From Castanea sativa (Eukaryota > Streptophyta > Magnoliopsida > Fagales > Fagaceae), in assembly GCF_040712315.1 (NCBI RefSeq), contig NC_134015.1:49011964-49075963 (forward strand): 64,000 nt of DNA. The letters are read 5' to 3'. Made by a program: the position numbers and the translations under genes. Positions 15,001-26,115 of this stretch are shown one piece after another (the first letter of the stretch is position 1; each line of letters opens with the position of its first letter). Under the pieces are notes generated by a model that was not told the DNA's origin, ran no database searches, and was given only the letters and a program-made list of their open reading frames with translations.

Positions 15001-18000
15001 CTGAAGTATCTTTTGCTTGTCCCCCTATTGTTTTCTGTAATTATACAGGTTCAAATTGAAATTATAAGTAAAATAGTTTTATAGACCAATGTATAATGAG
15101 TTGCCAGATTCCACAAGGTCATCTGCTTAATGACAAACTTGTGGGCTAAAACTCACAATAAGGCTGTCGATTGACCTCTGCTTTTAGTATAAAATTGATC
15201 CTGTAACTACAGCATCTGAGTAACAATGTGCAACAAATGGATGTTTAGACCCTTTAGTTTGTCATCCTTTTTTCTTCCATTTAACTGGAGTTCATCTAAA
15301 CAGGTAACAGAATCTGATGCTGTGGACATCATAGAACTTGCTATTAAGCGCCATACATCAGACCTCACCACAAAAGCAATGTCTTTGATTGCTCTGCTAA
15401 AGCTCTCTTCCCGTTTTCCTTCTTGTTCAGAGTACGTGATGCATTGTCAAATTCTCTTTTCATTTTAGTTGCATTTATTTTCTGCCATACTTTAGATATA
15501 TTTTTGTCTAGTACCCTACTGTTTTATCAGAGGTATTTAAATCTAGTAAAATGCATAGTGTACATAGCTGAATTGGGTTTTCTCTCTCTGTTGCTAAACT
15601 TAATATGAACTATTAGCTATTCATATTGCTTGCTAAGTATGCAGTTGGTCTTGTGATTTGATTATGTTTGAATGTGTGTGTGTGTTACAGACACACGTGA
15701 ATTGTATGTAAAATATTTCTTTTATTGATTTGTGGATCTGTTAGGAAATCATCTTTATTGTTATGATATTTTTGGACTTAGTTTTGGTTGTATTCCTTGA
15801 GTCTCCACTCACTCAATCTTTTCTAATCAAAAGTAATTGATCAAAATCCTTCTGCTCTTTTCTTATTATGCGAAAGTGTGATTTTTCTCTAAATAATATC
15901 TATAGGAGGATCCGAGATATTATTGTTCAAAACAGAGGAAACCTTGTGCTTGAATTGCAGCAGAGATCTATCGAATTCAATTCCATTATTCAGAAGCATC
16001 AGAATATTAGGTATGCAGTCTAATGTTTTTGGGATTTAAATCATTAAGTGCTTCAGTTACTTTCCCTACCCTTCCTTCCCTTGGGAAGGATTCCCTTAAT
16101 TTAGCGAATTTGTGTATTAGATAGATGAATTTGTGCAGGTCTGCACTGGTGGAAAGGATGCCTGTTTTGGATGAGGCAACTTTCATTGGAAGGAGGGCTG
16201 GTTCAATGCCAGCAACGGTTTCAACTTCCAGTGGTGCGTCACTTAATCTTCCAAATGGAGTTGCTAAACCTTCTGCGGCTCCTCTTGTAGATTTACTTGA
16301 TCTAAGTTTAGATGACGCTCCTGCACCTAGCTCTTCTGGTGGTGATTTTCTTCAGGATCTCCTTGGTGTTGATTTGTCACCAGCATCAAATCAATCTGGT
16401 TAGTATTGGAATGTGTTATGGCATAATTTGTCATTATTGAATTATTTTATCTTTCTAAGCATTTGCTCTCTCTCTCTCTCTCTCTCTCTGCTTTGACCAT
16501 ATGCTTATTCTTACAAACCTTTTGGCCTTCAAAGCATTAGGGTAGAAGTCAGTATTTTCCAAGATCTGTAAAATTTTCCTTTATTTTCCTTTATGCATGA
16601 TTAAGTGATGTCCTTTGATGTATCATTTCTGGAGGCCCATTTTTGGTGATCATGCTGGAGCATTAGCCAAGGTTTAACCCAGTTCCTATTGGTCAGATTT
16701 GAGTGGACTCTGAACCATACTCACTCATCTTCCTGAAAAAAATATATATATAATGGAATATTATGTTAAATATAATTATAAATACTGCTCCCTCCGTTCC
16801 AAATTTTGTTCGTGTTTAGAAAATCCAACTTTTTGATGGTATATCATTTTATGCTTCGTCTTTCAAATATAAAGATATATGTTTCCAAAACTACTGTCCT
16901 TAACGTAAACTACAGTGAAAAGGGGCATTGACTTTTTATCTAAAGTAAAAGATAAGTTAGGAAAGTTAATATTGTGTGTAAACATTTAGATTATATAATA
17001 GGTTGTTGCCTGTGAAATTTTCTAGAATCTTTAACAAACCTTTGCTTCTTGGAAAGCATTATGTTTGGTCAATTCCAATTTCAGTGACTAGGTTGTTTTC
17101 ATAATTATTTAAGTTCTTCAATCTTTTCACCATGTGAGAACATTTGAAGCAAGAATACTAGATTGTACCAGAGAATTTACTGGCACCATGCTTGTGATCA
17201 CACAATGTATATTTGTTTTTCTGTAAAAATAATTTCTTTTTTACTTAAACAAGAAGGCAAGAGAAAATTTGTTAAGATCCTCTTGCAGAGTCTGCATCTT
17301 AAATGTGACTTGAAGTTTCTATTTGTGCTCTCTATTTCTTAATTTGACTTATAATGGTCTTCTGTTGTATAAGGATATAGATATATACAGACAAACTTAT
17401 GCATTTGTGTGCATGTGAGAACACATACAGAAGTATTTATCTGCCAGGAATATATCTTTCTGCAATTTCAGGTACAAATCAGGCTTCAAAAACCGGCACA
17501 GATGTTCTACTGGATCTTTTGTCTATTGAAACACCTCCTGTACAAAGTAGTTCATCCCCACCTGATGTATTATCTAGCATTCAAGATAACAAATCTCCAG
17601 TTGCATCATTGGAGGAACTTGCATTGCCATCTTCACTTTCTGGACAAGCCACTACTCCTGTAGGAGCTGCTCCTATGATGGATTTGTTGGATGGCTTTGT
17701 CTCCAATCCACCAAAGCCTGGTAAAATTTGGTCTCACTTGGAGTTCTTTTTAGGAAAATATAGTTTTTGTCAAAAGTAGTGACAGCCTTTTTCTTGAACA
17801 GAAAACAATGGTTCAGTTTATCCATCTGTTGTTGCATTTGAGAGCAGCGCCTTGAGAATAACGTTTGACTTCTCTAAGCCTCCTGGAAACCCACAAACAA
17901 CATCGATCCAGGCTACTTTTACAAATTTGTCACCGAATGTCTATACAGATTTTATTTTCCAGGCAGCAGTTCCAAAGGTAGGACCAGAAAACAGGCTATA

Positions 18001-19584
18001 AAATATTTGTATTATACTATTTTTTGATACGTGCTAACTTATCATTGGACTTTCCCACCCTCTTTCAGAGTTATTTTGCTTGCTTTTTAAAATCAATTCT
18101 CATTCAGCCTTTTGTTTTCTTTTGTGATATTGTTGTCTGTCAATGTAGATCATAACTCATGTTCTCTGGTTGCTATGTTGATTTAGGTCTATTTTTTCCA
18201 TGTTTCCTTCAAGATGTAGTCCTGACATTTGTTGTTTTAAATTCACAGTTTCTTCAACTGCACCTAGATCCCGCTAGCAGCAATACTCTCCCTGCAACTG
18301 GTAATGGGTCTATCACACAAAATTTGAGAGTTACCAACAGCCAACATGGAAAGGTATTTGCAAGTCTAGAACCTGGACTACATGACAATGCATATTATTC
18401 TTCAGTTTGCTGTCTGAATAACCTACTATATTCTTAACCATTCTCTAATTTTTAGATTTAACAATTTAAAAAAAATAAAAATAAAAGTGTTTGTGCATTT
18501 GTTATCAAAGTGGTTCACTAAAACGAAAACAGTGCTTCAACAATCAATAAAAATCTTGGTGATCATTTCTATCCTTAAATGAAATAATTTCTTTTATTCA
18601 ATATTTAAGCTTCCTTGAGTACAAGGATATGTGAACAAGAGGTTAAGAGCTAATTAGATCTACTGGTACATTTGTACTTCACTGATTTAGAGAGATTGTT
18701 AGGAGCTGAGTCAATGTATAAGAGGCAGGCATGTAAGGGGCAAATTAGATCTACTGGTACAGTGGTTCATGATGGCTGTTGTTTTTTATTTGTTTTAATA
18801 GATGAAGTGGAGTTTTTTACTTCATTATCATCTAGATTAACAACTCACTGAAACTTGAAGGCTTATATTTATAATTTATGCTCTCATCATAGGTGCTTCT
18901 TGGATGTAGATACCATCGAAGTAAATAATTGTACTGTGGGTTTATATGTATAACAGAAAATATACCGAAAATTGGCCACAATTATAAAATTCACATTATA
19001 ATTTGTGGTTTACCAAAGAAGACAAAACAATCAACAATGTTAGTGAAATTTGTGACTGGTGATAAGGAAATCATTTTTAAAAATAAAAATAAAACCACTC
19101 TCTAACAGGGCCTTTTTTCTTTTATTTTTTATTTTTAATTTTTTTTCTGAGGCAGCTTTGAATATGTCATTTCAACTTGTCAATTGACTAAAATTGTGAT
19201 GTAAATGCCAACCTGTCATGTAATGTTTGAGATGAATTAATAAAGTAGGTCCTTATTGCTTTAGGGTAATTTTCTGGAAGAGTTGTAAGTATTTGTTTAT
19301 ATAATTTAGTAAGCTCTACTCAAAAAAGACATTCCCCATTATTTGGTGTTGGATACATGACGTTTTTTATGTAGTCCAGGAACCTATGGCTTATGTTGTT
19401 CAGCTGAACCATGACAGAAATTTTATCACCTTTTTTTCTGTTTTTGGGGTGAGATACTAGATAGTTACAAAATTCATTTTATTTTCAGAAATCTCTTGTC
19501 ATGCGAATAAGAATAGCTTACAAGATCAACGACAAAGATGTATTGGAGGAAGGACAAATTAGCAATTTCCCTCGTGGTTTGTGA
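54..19584 (+). CDS. AP1G: AP-1 complex subunit gamma (gamma-adaptin), 18 coding exons, complete
   Basis: Large subunit of the AP-1 clathrin adaptor, which sorts cargo at the trans-Golgi network and early endosome. Coding exons: 54-85, 3148-3450, 3687-3828, 4844-5017, 5613-5792, 7911-8065, 11043-11133, 11601-11764, 12739-12793, 14297-14419, 14602-14697, 15304-15431, 15906-16010, 16139-16398, 17472-17720, 17802-17977, 18249-18353, 19489-19584. All junctions are GT-AG and phases agree, giving 2634 nt (877 aa), the usual family length. The start encodes [16 protein letters not shown], the family N-terminus. Residues 1 to about 590 are the adaptin trunk (for example [17 protein letters not shown]). 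The hinge (about 590-750) is Ser/Pro-rich with clathrin-box-like DLLDL, DLLGVDL and LLDLL. The ear domain (about 755-877) ends ISNFPRGL. Only 53 bp of 5' leader are in the window, so the promoter is outside. Introns 1, 5, 6 and 9 are swollen by transposon debris. Exon structure is seen in the sequence; function is known for the family. Confidence 0.97.
845..975 (-). mobile_element. tRNA-derived SINE remnant in AP1G intron 1
   Basis: Read on the minus strand it has a pol III A-box-like TAGCTCAAATGG (complement of 949-960), a B-box-like GGGTTCAAAACCC (complement of 895-907) and an A-rich tail at the low-coordinate end. Old and diverged. Confidence 0.6.
1032..1052. repeat. (TA)n microsatellite
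   Basis: About ten TA units between two SINE remnants in AP1G intron 1. Confidence 0.9.
1062..1170 (+). mobile_element. tRNA-derived SINE in AP1G intron 1
   Basis: A-box-like TGTAGCTCTAATGG (1069-1082) and B-box-like GGGTTCAAGACCC (1124-1136), 42 bp apart, followed by an A-rich end near 1160-1170. It lies opposite in orientation to the SINE just upstream. Confidence 0.6.
1729..1995 (-). mobile_element. LINE 3'-end remnants, minus strand, in intron 1
   Basis: Two stretches (about 1729-1905 and 1930-1995) read in reverse complement like the 3' untranslated ends of plant L1 elements. Both have repeated 'tatact...gtatacttggg' wording and an AATAAAA-rich end running into a poly(A) tract, seen here as T-runs. 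No coding part is left. Assignment rests on similarity of wording to the other LINE tails in the window. Confidence 0.5.
2291..2332. repeat. 21-bp tandem duplication followed by a long T-run
   Basis: A 21-bp unit beginning AGAGACGAATTTGAACATG occurs twice back to back. A run of about 22 T follows from 2349. Intron 1 of AP1G. Confidence 0.85.
6652..6735 (+). mobile_element. tRNA-derived SINE remnant in AP1G intron 5
   Basis: Box A-like AAGCACAATTGGTTGG near 6659-6674 and box B-like TTGGTTTGAATCTT near 6702-6715, in tRNA-like spacing. It lies directly upstream of a Tourist-like MITE. Confidence 0.5.
6759..6941. mobile_element. Tourist-like (PIF/Harbinger) MITE, 183 bp, in intron 5
   Basis: Flanked by TTA on both sides (6756-6758 and 6942-6944), the 3-bp target duplication of PIF/Harbinger elements. 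The ends GGGTCTGTTTGG and CCAAACGCACAC form imperfect terminal inverted repeats. The interior carries repeated 'catgaatagta' wording. A diverged sister copy lies at 48979-49187. It has no coding capacity. Confidence 0.8.
7673..7910 (+). repeat. Triplicated 78-80 bp block carrying the 3' splice site of AP1G intron 5
   Basis: Three tandem copies (about 7673-7752, 7753-7830, 7831-7910), each running from TAGCTTCA through ACTTGACAAAATATGA and ATCTTTATTGTTTAACATGC to a TTTTCCTAG acceptor. The AG at 7910 is the one that keeps the frame. The other two AGs end at 7752 and 7830. Confidence 0.9.
8741..9510 (+). mobile_element. 5'-truncated LINE fragment in AP1G intron 6
   Basis: The frame at 8741-9073 reads like the zinc-binding reverse-transcriptase-associated region of plant L1 ORF2 ([19 protein letters not shown], then [13 protein letters not shown]). 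Degraded continuation runs to about 9260, and a LINE-type 3' end runs to an A-run at about 9499-9510. Sense to AP1G. Contains stops. Confidence 0.75.
9590..10070 (-). mobile_element. Antisense LINE fragment, tandemly duplicated, in intron 6
   Basis: Two near-identical copies, 9651-9859 and 9860-10069 (209 and 210 bp). In reverse complement each reads like the stretch just after the zinc-binding CxxC of a plant L1 ORF2 (EEMTDHLLF, then a FGPW-like stretch), broken by stops. Confidence 0.65.
11196..11296 (+). mobile_element. tRNA-derived SINE in AP1G intron 7
   Basis: A-box-like CCTAGCTGTATTGGC (11200-11214), B-box-like TGGAGTTTAAACCCC (11237-11251), a C-rich stretch, then an A-rich tail (AATAAAAAAAAGAG). 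Confidence 0.65.
13020..13100 (-). mobile_element. tRNA-derived SINE remnant in AP1G intron 9
   Basis: In reverse complement, GTAACTCAACT near 13080-13092 resembles box A and AAGGTTCAAATCC near 13036-13048 resembles box B. Diverged. Confidence 0.5.
13760..14180 (+). mobile_element. 5'-truncated LINE fragment in AP1G intron 9
   Basis: Broken frames read like the C-terminal end of plant L1 ORF2 ([10 protein letters not shown], then a WKERN-like zone and SLFDW-like wording). It ends in a 3' untranslated region finishing 'TTACCTATCAACAAAAG' with an A-rich tail at about 14165-14180. Sense to the host gene. Confidence 0.65.
16466..16489. repeat. (CT)n microsatellite in AP1G intron 14
   Basis: About twelve CT units, in the intron following the exon encoding the start of the hinge. 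Confidence 0.9.
16788..17000 (+). mobile_element. Partial Stowaway-like MITE in AP1G intron 14
   Basis: Begins with CTCCCTCCGTTCC after TA, the classic left terminal inverted repeat of Stowaway (Tc1/mariner) MITEs. No matching GGAACGGAGGGAG right end is present, so it is truncated or too diverged. The right boundary is approximate. Confidence 0.55.
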
Positions 19585-20113
19585 GGTTGGTTGTCCTTGG
19601 GATGTGTTAAAGATGGTAGTGCACTATCACCGATCTTTCTTGCTGCATGGGGTGCTAGTGCAATCTTCTGCTTCAATGGTTCAATTTGGGGCGGTATGAT
19701 TTATAGCATTTTGGACTGATTTTGCTTTAGTTTGGAATATGTCCGAAGGCTTTCACACTTTCACTTCTTCTTTTTCCCCCCTTTTAAAATTTTCTTCCTC
19801 TTGTAGGTGTTCTGTGTACATTATTACATTATATTCCTGTTAGGGATTCTTGTAATTGAATTTTTGCCCTTGAGGCACAGATTGGAGGGAGCTCATGTGT
19901 CATATTGAGTACTTGAGGTGCTGTTGTTATTTTGTAGTTTGAATTTACTCACAAAGCCTTATTGTTTGAGATCCAAGCCTCTTGACTTTAAACAGTGATT
20001 AGCATATTTCAATATGATTTTTATGTAATATTTCTTCAACAATATCAGTGAAATATCAGCTTCTAATATTTTTTTATTTTATTTTTAGTGATAGGGAAAG
20101 ATCAGCTTTGTTT
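19585..20113 (+). other. AP1G 3' untranslated region and downstream flank
   Basis: T-rich sequence after the AP1G stop codon with no sizeable ORF. AT-rich possible poly(A) signals occur, but the cleavage site cannot be fixed from sequence alone. Confidence 0.5.
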
Positions 20114-21844
20114 GTTAAGTACTAGTTTCCTGGGTGTGTAGTAAATTTTGTAATTTTGTTTGGGAATGTGGGGACCATCACAATATCTGATGATTTATCT
20201 ATTCTAAATATTTGTTTAGGTGAGAGTTTGGTGTTTTTTTTCTTCTTCCTTTGAGGACAATTTAGCTAATATAAACGTTATTGTGAGAGTTGGCCTTGTC
20301 ATCCTCTCATTTTTCAACTCTCTTCGTTTGTCCAACTGGCGAAAAGTCATGTCAAAGTTCATATTTGATTCCCGGTCAAATTTAATGAAGCTCTGGCAAT
20401 CATATATATACACAGTCAAACCTTTTCATCCATCGATGCATGCCAGTTATTATGAAACTTTAGCTATTTTAATATGGTCATTAAAAAAAAAAAGGTTCTA
20501 TTTTAATGATAAGATCTCTCATTGGTTTTCGCATTAGACCACAGATTAACCTTTTTATTTTTTGCTGGGAAAGATCATAGATTTGACCTAAACTACGCTG
20601 AGCTTTGCAACACTCATGATTCATGAATAGCAAAATAAGGAAACTCCTTTTTTACTTTTTTGAAACCCAGAATGGGGAAACTCATGAAAGCGATGTAGTT
20701 TCTGTAAATGCCTTGGATACCACCCTAAAATCAATCAATGCAAAGTTTCCCTGTTTGATACTGTGACTCTTTCTCTGTCTCTCTCTGTGACTGTGTGGAG
20801 GCATAATATTGCATAATTACATCGGCTTGATAAAGATGGTTACATTAAAAAAAGCTTGACTTTATATAGAGAGCCCGTGTGAGCGTGTCTTGCGGAGTTG
20901 GTATTTATTATGATCTCACATTTACCAACTACCAATATATGACTGTGACTTTATAGCTTACTTTCTGTCACTTTTGCTCAGCTCCAGTTTCTGGTTCTGA
21001 AGGATTTGGCATGTGACTATTCAGCAAAAAAAAGAAGGATTTGGCATGTGACCAACTCCTCTCAAACCCAGTTTCTATTCTTATTATTAGACCCTCCCTG
21101 TATCTCTCATATGCCCCACAACTTAAAATCATGTATTAAGGAAGTTGACTAAAGTTGGGGGTGAAAAAACAATAGAAAAAGAATTTTTTTTTTCATTGAA
21201 CAGGGAAAGATTTTGCCGAAAGAACTATACACCATTTTGCCCAATCATTTCTCTAGTCCAATCCACAAATGAAGTGATATAGTTTTATGCTTATTTACTG
21301 TTACAAGTGCAAGAACTGTGGCCTTACTTAAAAGGTCATCTTTTTTCGATTGGATTTAGGTCCTAAAAGAAAATGTTACATTATGTGAAATGCCATCATA
21401 AGATATGGGGAACACACTCTGTGAACCCCACTAGCACCATCTTTTGTCAACGTTTGAAATAATAGCTCTTCATAACAAGGCTCCCTCGAACAACTTTTCA
21501 CTGATCCCACCTCCATCATGTATCCAACCAAAAAAAGTGGGGCTCCATTAGAAGATCAAAAGAAAAGAAAAGAATTTTATTTTTGAAAAAAAGCAAAAAA
21601 AAATTCTGGAGAAACCCAAAGCATCCAAAAAGCTACATGTGATTTGACTCCCAAAGTAAAATTCTATTCTCATAAAATTTTGCATGTAACAAAGACTCCT
21701 TTGTCTGTTGAAGAAGGAGAATTGAAATGATCACAGATATTGTGATGTCCCCACATTCCCAAACAAAATTACAAAATTTGCTACAAACCCAAGAAACTAG
21801 TACGTAAATTTGCTACAAACCCAAGAAACTAACTAGTGCTTAAC
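20114..21844. repeat. Long-spaced inverted repeat (arms about 80 and 110 bp, about 1.5 kb apart)
   Basis: The left arm (20114-20193) runs from GTTAAGTACTAGTTTC to CACAATATCTGATGA. The right arm (21731-21844) is its near-perfect reverse complement (TCACAGATATTGTG to CTAGTGCTTAAC), with one 33-bp internal segment duplicated. The interior has no gene. No target-site duplication is visible. Confidence 0.75.
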
Positions 21845-22348
21845 TGTGAGATTAATGAATTGTTGTGGTACTATTTATGTTAATTTGAGTTATTAAACAT
21901 ATGATATAGTTTGATTAGGACATTTGAAGGTATTAAAATAATTTTTACAAGTAATTTTTATAATATTGATTACGCCAAGTTTCTCATTACATTGCTATTA
22001 CATATATAATTTTGAAAATCACTATTGGATACTACATATACAATATCAATTCACAATTATTGTCTGTGAAATTCTACTTAATACAACACAAAATAAAATA
22101 ATAAATTGATCAAATAGTATCTTCTAAATTGAATGAGGATAGGCGCACTGGATCGTTCAACTCAATTACAGTTTGTTACGTTCAATATCTTCGCATACAA
22201 AATATCTGAATAGAAACTGTATAAAAAATATACTCATTAGTTCAAAGAAAAAATAACTGTAAAAATCTAAACAATTTAATTTGTATGGAAAGCTAACAGA
22301 AGCAAAATACAATTTTGATTCTAATTGAATTTTTTCTAAACTTTGGCT

Positions 22349-22371
22349 TATATATATATATATATATATAA
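22349..22371. repeat. (TA)n microsatellite
   Basis: About eleven TA units in gene-free DNA between AP1G and the RING gene. Confidence 0.9.
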
Positions 22372-22482
22372 TTAGTAATGGACTATACATATTCATGGTA
22401 TATTAGATAAATGACTTATAAATTTGAATTGTTTTTAGTTACATGATTAAGTTTTTTTTTTTTTTTTAAATTTACTTATATT

Positions 22483-22668
22483 GAACTCCGTTTTTTACAC
22501 TAAATTAAATTATTTGGTACAAAAATTAAAAAAAAAACTTAAATTAGATGGAACACATAACGCAAAATTAAACTCTAATTTTTACACTAAATTAACTCAC
22601 TTGGCACAAAATTTTAAAGTTTAGATTAAATGGGACATGTGGCACAAAATTAGACTTTAATTGTATTC
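22483..22668. repeat. Degenerate approximately 90-bp tandem pair
   Basis: Two diverged copies share 'TTTTTACACTAAATTAA', 'TTGGYACAAAA' and 'AAATKRGAC/AAC' wording in the same order. No coding content. Confidence 0.55.
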
Positions 22669-22717
22669 AAATTTGAAACTTAATTGGATTTTCACTCGGT
22701 TTTACCTATTAATATAT

Positions 22718-22902
22718 GGACAAAACTTAGGTACAAATACAATACCTTAGGTGCAGTTTCTTAGGTTCCCTTTTTAAAATTCTGCCATGTAGATACTCAA
22801 CTAAAAAATAAAGTTTCATCCCATAAAAAAAAATCCACATGGCAGAATTTTAAGAGGAGAATCTAAGTAATAACACTTAAGTACTATACCTAAGTTTTGC
22901 TC
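22718..22902. mobile_element. Mutator-type MITE, 185 bp, with 9-bp target duplication
   Basis: Flanked by direct repeats TTAATATAT (22709-22717 and 22903-22911). Termini GGACAAAACTTAGGTA and TACCTAAGTTTTGCTC form the inverted ends. The interior folds back further (TAAAATTCTGCCATGT against ACATGGCAGAATTTTA). The 9-bp duplication fits the Mutator superfamily, but because it is AT-rich it is weaker proof than at 27431. Confidence 0.75.
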
Positions 22903-22912
22903 TTAATATATA

Positions 22913-22931
22913 TGTGTGTGTGTGTGTGTGT
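22913..22931. repeat. (GT)n microsatellite
   Basis: About nine TG units starting just outside the right target duplication of the 22718-22902 MITE. Confidence 0.9.
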
Positions 22932-24269
22932 CAAGGGATATGCAGTTTAGAAACTATTTTAAGAAATCTTTTATGAAAAAATAAAAGAGCAACTAATTGT
23001 TGATAGCTTTATATATTTCTTATAAAAATTATGTCAAAAAAAAAACTTTTTGAAAATGATTTATTAACAATTGCCTTAAAAACATCCATTTATTATATAT
23101 TAGGAAATGCTTGACGAATGGTCAAATTTAAAAAAGGAAAAATGTAATCAAGAGGGGCGGTTCAAATGGGGAAGCATGCAAAGCTACTATAATGTTGTTG
23201 GAGAAATTAAAGCTAATTCTAGTTTTTCTCCACACAAAAAAAAAAGAAGAAGCTAATTCTAGTTGCCCAAAAGTTGTGACTTGTGTTTTCTCAACAAAAA
23301 AATGGAAAAGTTGTGACTTGTGAATACACGTGAAGCTCAACCATAGCAGCTTGTTGGTCCCATCTCAAACAAGGAGGAAAATTAGCACAAGTTGAAGAAA
23401 AAAAAAGGTGAGGACTGATGCATTAGCAACATGGTATAAAGTTGAAAACAGGAAGTATCAACCACCCACCGTTATGATTTGTGACTTTGGAATTTGGCTA
23501 CAATATTAGTTTATTTGTTGATAGTTTAATTAAAATATAATTTTAATTTTAAAAATGAAATATAAAGAAAATTATGCATAGCCAAATAAATTTAAAAACT
23601 AAATAAAAAATTAATGTGGAACATATACTTAAAAGTTAGTTAGTACTTAGTAGAACATTCACATCCACAAATGGAAATGCCAAAAAAAAAAAAACATTTT
23701 GTATTACCAAAAAGTCCTTCTATATATATTTTATAAGGGTGGTGTCAACGGGTACCGGTAGGTGCCTATTAATAACAATTTTTTTTTTCAACTTTATAAC
23801 AGGTTTTTGCAGTCTTTGATAGTTTTTTTTAGTAATTTTTTTGATAACTTTGTTCACTTTTTTTAAGTAAGACCTATAAAAGAATATATTAACAGGCATC
23901 GTCCAGTGTTGGTTAAGCATATTCCATTTTATAATAACAACTTTAACAATACACCTTGCATTTTACTTTCATTAAAATAATATTATATTTTCTACATCCC
24001 AACAAAAAAGAAAACCATGTTATTGTACTTTTTGGTGACACATTAGAGGGAGAATAAAAAGATTCTATATGTTGCTACAATGAAAATGTATGTTTACATT
24101 TTTGTCATGATGCCTCACCAGACGTGGGAATCTATTTGTGGATTTGGTGTTACAATAAAAGCTAAAATGGATAAAATGCATTTTGCAATTTGCATCACTG
24201 GATGCTAATGATCTTCTGAGTTTGTCACTTCTCAACGACAAAGTGATGTTAATTTAACTATGGATTTTA

Positions 24270-24350
24270 TTTTTATTTGTACGTAGGTAGGGTAAGATTC
24301 AAACGCAAGTCCTTTAATCAAAGATTTGAGATTTTTTCAGTCAAGTTAAC
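24270..24350 (-). mobile_element. tRNA-derived SINE remnant
   Basis: In reverse complement it shows box A-like CAGTTAACTTGACTG, box B-like GCGTTTGAATCTTA and an A-rich end (AATAAAAATAAAA). Lies 0.6 kb downstream of the RING gene stop. Confidence 0.45.
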
Positions 24351-24924
24351 TGAAATCCATCTCTCATTGCTTGAAACCCCGTACATTGGTTTGCCAATGA
24401 ATAGAGAAGCTACTATAATCACATGTTGACAGAATAAACTAAATGACTCCCCCATAAAGAGGAGGAATTTAAAAAACAAAACAAAAATTATGTCTAATTC
24501 CTTAAGTTTATTCCAATAGTTTTTTCAATTATATTCAAATGCATGGCTGTATTAAATCTAATTGTTATTAAAAAGGGAAACATTGTTAGTCGATCGTTAA
24601 TGCAACAATGTCCATGAATAGAATTGGATACCCAATATTCCTAAGTTTTGCCCCCCAAAAAAAAAGTAATAAGGAAGAGGAAAGCATCAAATTGTGGATG
24701 TATGGAGTAAGGAATTTTACTGAAAAGATAAAGTGCAAGAGCCATTTGCCATAAAGTTCAAAAAAATGAGCACCATTCAAATAAGTTATAATTTAGGTAA
24801 GGAATTAACCATTCATTAATAAGAAAAGAAGAAACGGAAAAAGCTGAGAGAAAAAGCTTTTGAGAAATGAATCCATTGGCAATTTGACATAATGCAAAAA
24901 AAGTACAAAGCACATTGAATACCT

Positions 24925-26073
24925 TCATGATGAACCCTGTGGTCTATCAGACCATGGCAAGCCCACAGTAAGAGAAGATGTACCAATACCACCCATATGT
25001 GTTTCTGCATAACTTGTGAATTTACTCTTCTTGGACCATTGCCAGATCTTAGAAACAGAAAAACTATCACCTTTACTTCCAATGTTAATCTTCTTCCCCT
25101 CACCATCCCCATCAATTGTGGAAGTCCCATTTTGTTCACCTCTCGCTTTCACAATTCTCATGCTACCACCAACTCTATTGGGACATAGAGCAACTTGCAG
25201 CTCTGAATCAGCAACCACATATTGATATGATCCCAATGAGTAACATCTTCTTGCATCCAAACTACTACTACTGGTCTCTCCCACTCCTCTCTCGACTACA
25301 ACTCCTACTCCTCCATCATTTGAGCTTCTAAATTTGCCAAGTCTCACAGAAAATACCCTCTTTTCATTAATAATGGCATTTTCTGCAGGCTTTTGACCAG
25401 AAAGGAACCCACTTGCCCCATTGCTTGAAAACCCATCTTCTTCTCTTGGGTCCTCAAAACAAAAAATTGGGTTTTCAATGGAAAGCCCAGCAAGCCCAGG
25501 TGTGTAAAGGTTCCCTCTACAAAGAGGGCATGTTGAATTAGATAGTAACCATGTGTCTATACAATCAATATGAAAAGCATGGCTACACATTGGAAGCAAC
25601 CTCAACTTGTCTTGTTCTGTAAACTCGCAAAGACAAACTGCACAATCAAATGGCTCTTTCAGACCCATTATTTCTTTATAGTGGAAAACTGGGAGAGCAT
25701 CTATGAAAGCTTGATCTAGGCCAGAATCATGAAGTTGAAAGAGTTGTTGCAATTGTCTCTGAAAAGAATCAGACTCAGAAATTTCTGGGTGTCTGTTTGA
25801 TTGACTGTTTGATGCTGAAGATCTATGCTTTGTGAGAAATCTAATAAGCAAGTGAAGTAGACCAGATATAAAAAAGATGACAGCTAGAATAACTATGATA
25901 AAAAGAATTGCTGGGCTTAGTTTACTTCCAGATGATGATGATGGGCTTGGTTGTTTCTGGTAATCAGTATTATATGGCAATGAAGGAGAAGAAGAAGGTG
26001 AAAGTAGATGAGAGAGAGGAGGGCTGGTGAGAAAACCATTTCTCAGTCTGACTTGAGATTGAACCAAAGACAT
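24925..26073 (-). CDS. RING-H2 finger protein of the ATL family (ATL13/46/47-like E3 ubiquitin ligase), intronless CDS
   Basis: Predicted membrane-anchored E3 ubiquitin-protein ligase. From Met at 26073 the product is 382 aa. It shows a Ser/Pro-rich N-terminus, one transmembrane helix (about residues 54-80, AILFIIVILAVIFFISGLLH), and the ATL 'GLD' motif (SGLDQAFIDALPVF, about 117-130). A full RING-H2 follows with spacing C-x2-C-x15-C-x1-H-x2-H-x2-C-x10-C-x2-C (about 144-185, CAVC...CSHAFHIDC...CPLC). The long variable C-terminal tail probably carries substrate or regulatory functions. The frame is open to a Met 24 codons upstream (26145). I prefer 26073 because a good 3' splice site (CAATTCAG) lies between the two, placing the first Met in a probable leader intron. 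ATL genes normally lack coding introns, as here. The exact paralogue is uncertain. Confidence 0.93.
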   Translation of the reverse strand: MSLVQSQVRLRNGFLTSPPLSHLLSPSSSPSLPYNTDYQKQPSPSSSSGSKLSPAILFIIVILAVIFFISGLLHLLIRFLTKHRSSASNSQSNRHPEISESDSFQRQLQQLFQLHDSGLDQAFIDALPVFHYKEIMGLKEPFDCAVCLCEFTEQDKLRLLPMCSHAFHIDCIDTWLLSNSTCPLCRGNLYTPGLAGLSIENPIFCFEDPREEDGFSSNGASGFLSGQKPAENAIINEKRVFSVRLGKFRSSNDGGVGVVVERGVGETSSSSLDARRCYSLGSYQYVVADSELQVALCPNRVGGSMRIVKARGEQNGTSTIDGDGEGKKINIGSKGDSFSVSKIWQWSKKSKFTSYAETHMGGIGTSSLTVGLPWSDRPQGSS

Positions 26074-26115
26074 TTTAGGATATTGGCATACTAAATTCAC
26101 CACCACTTTTCTCAG

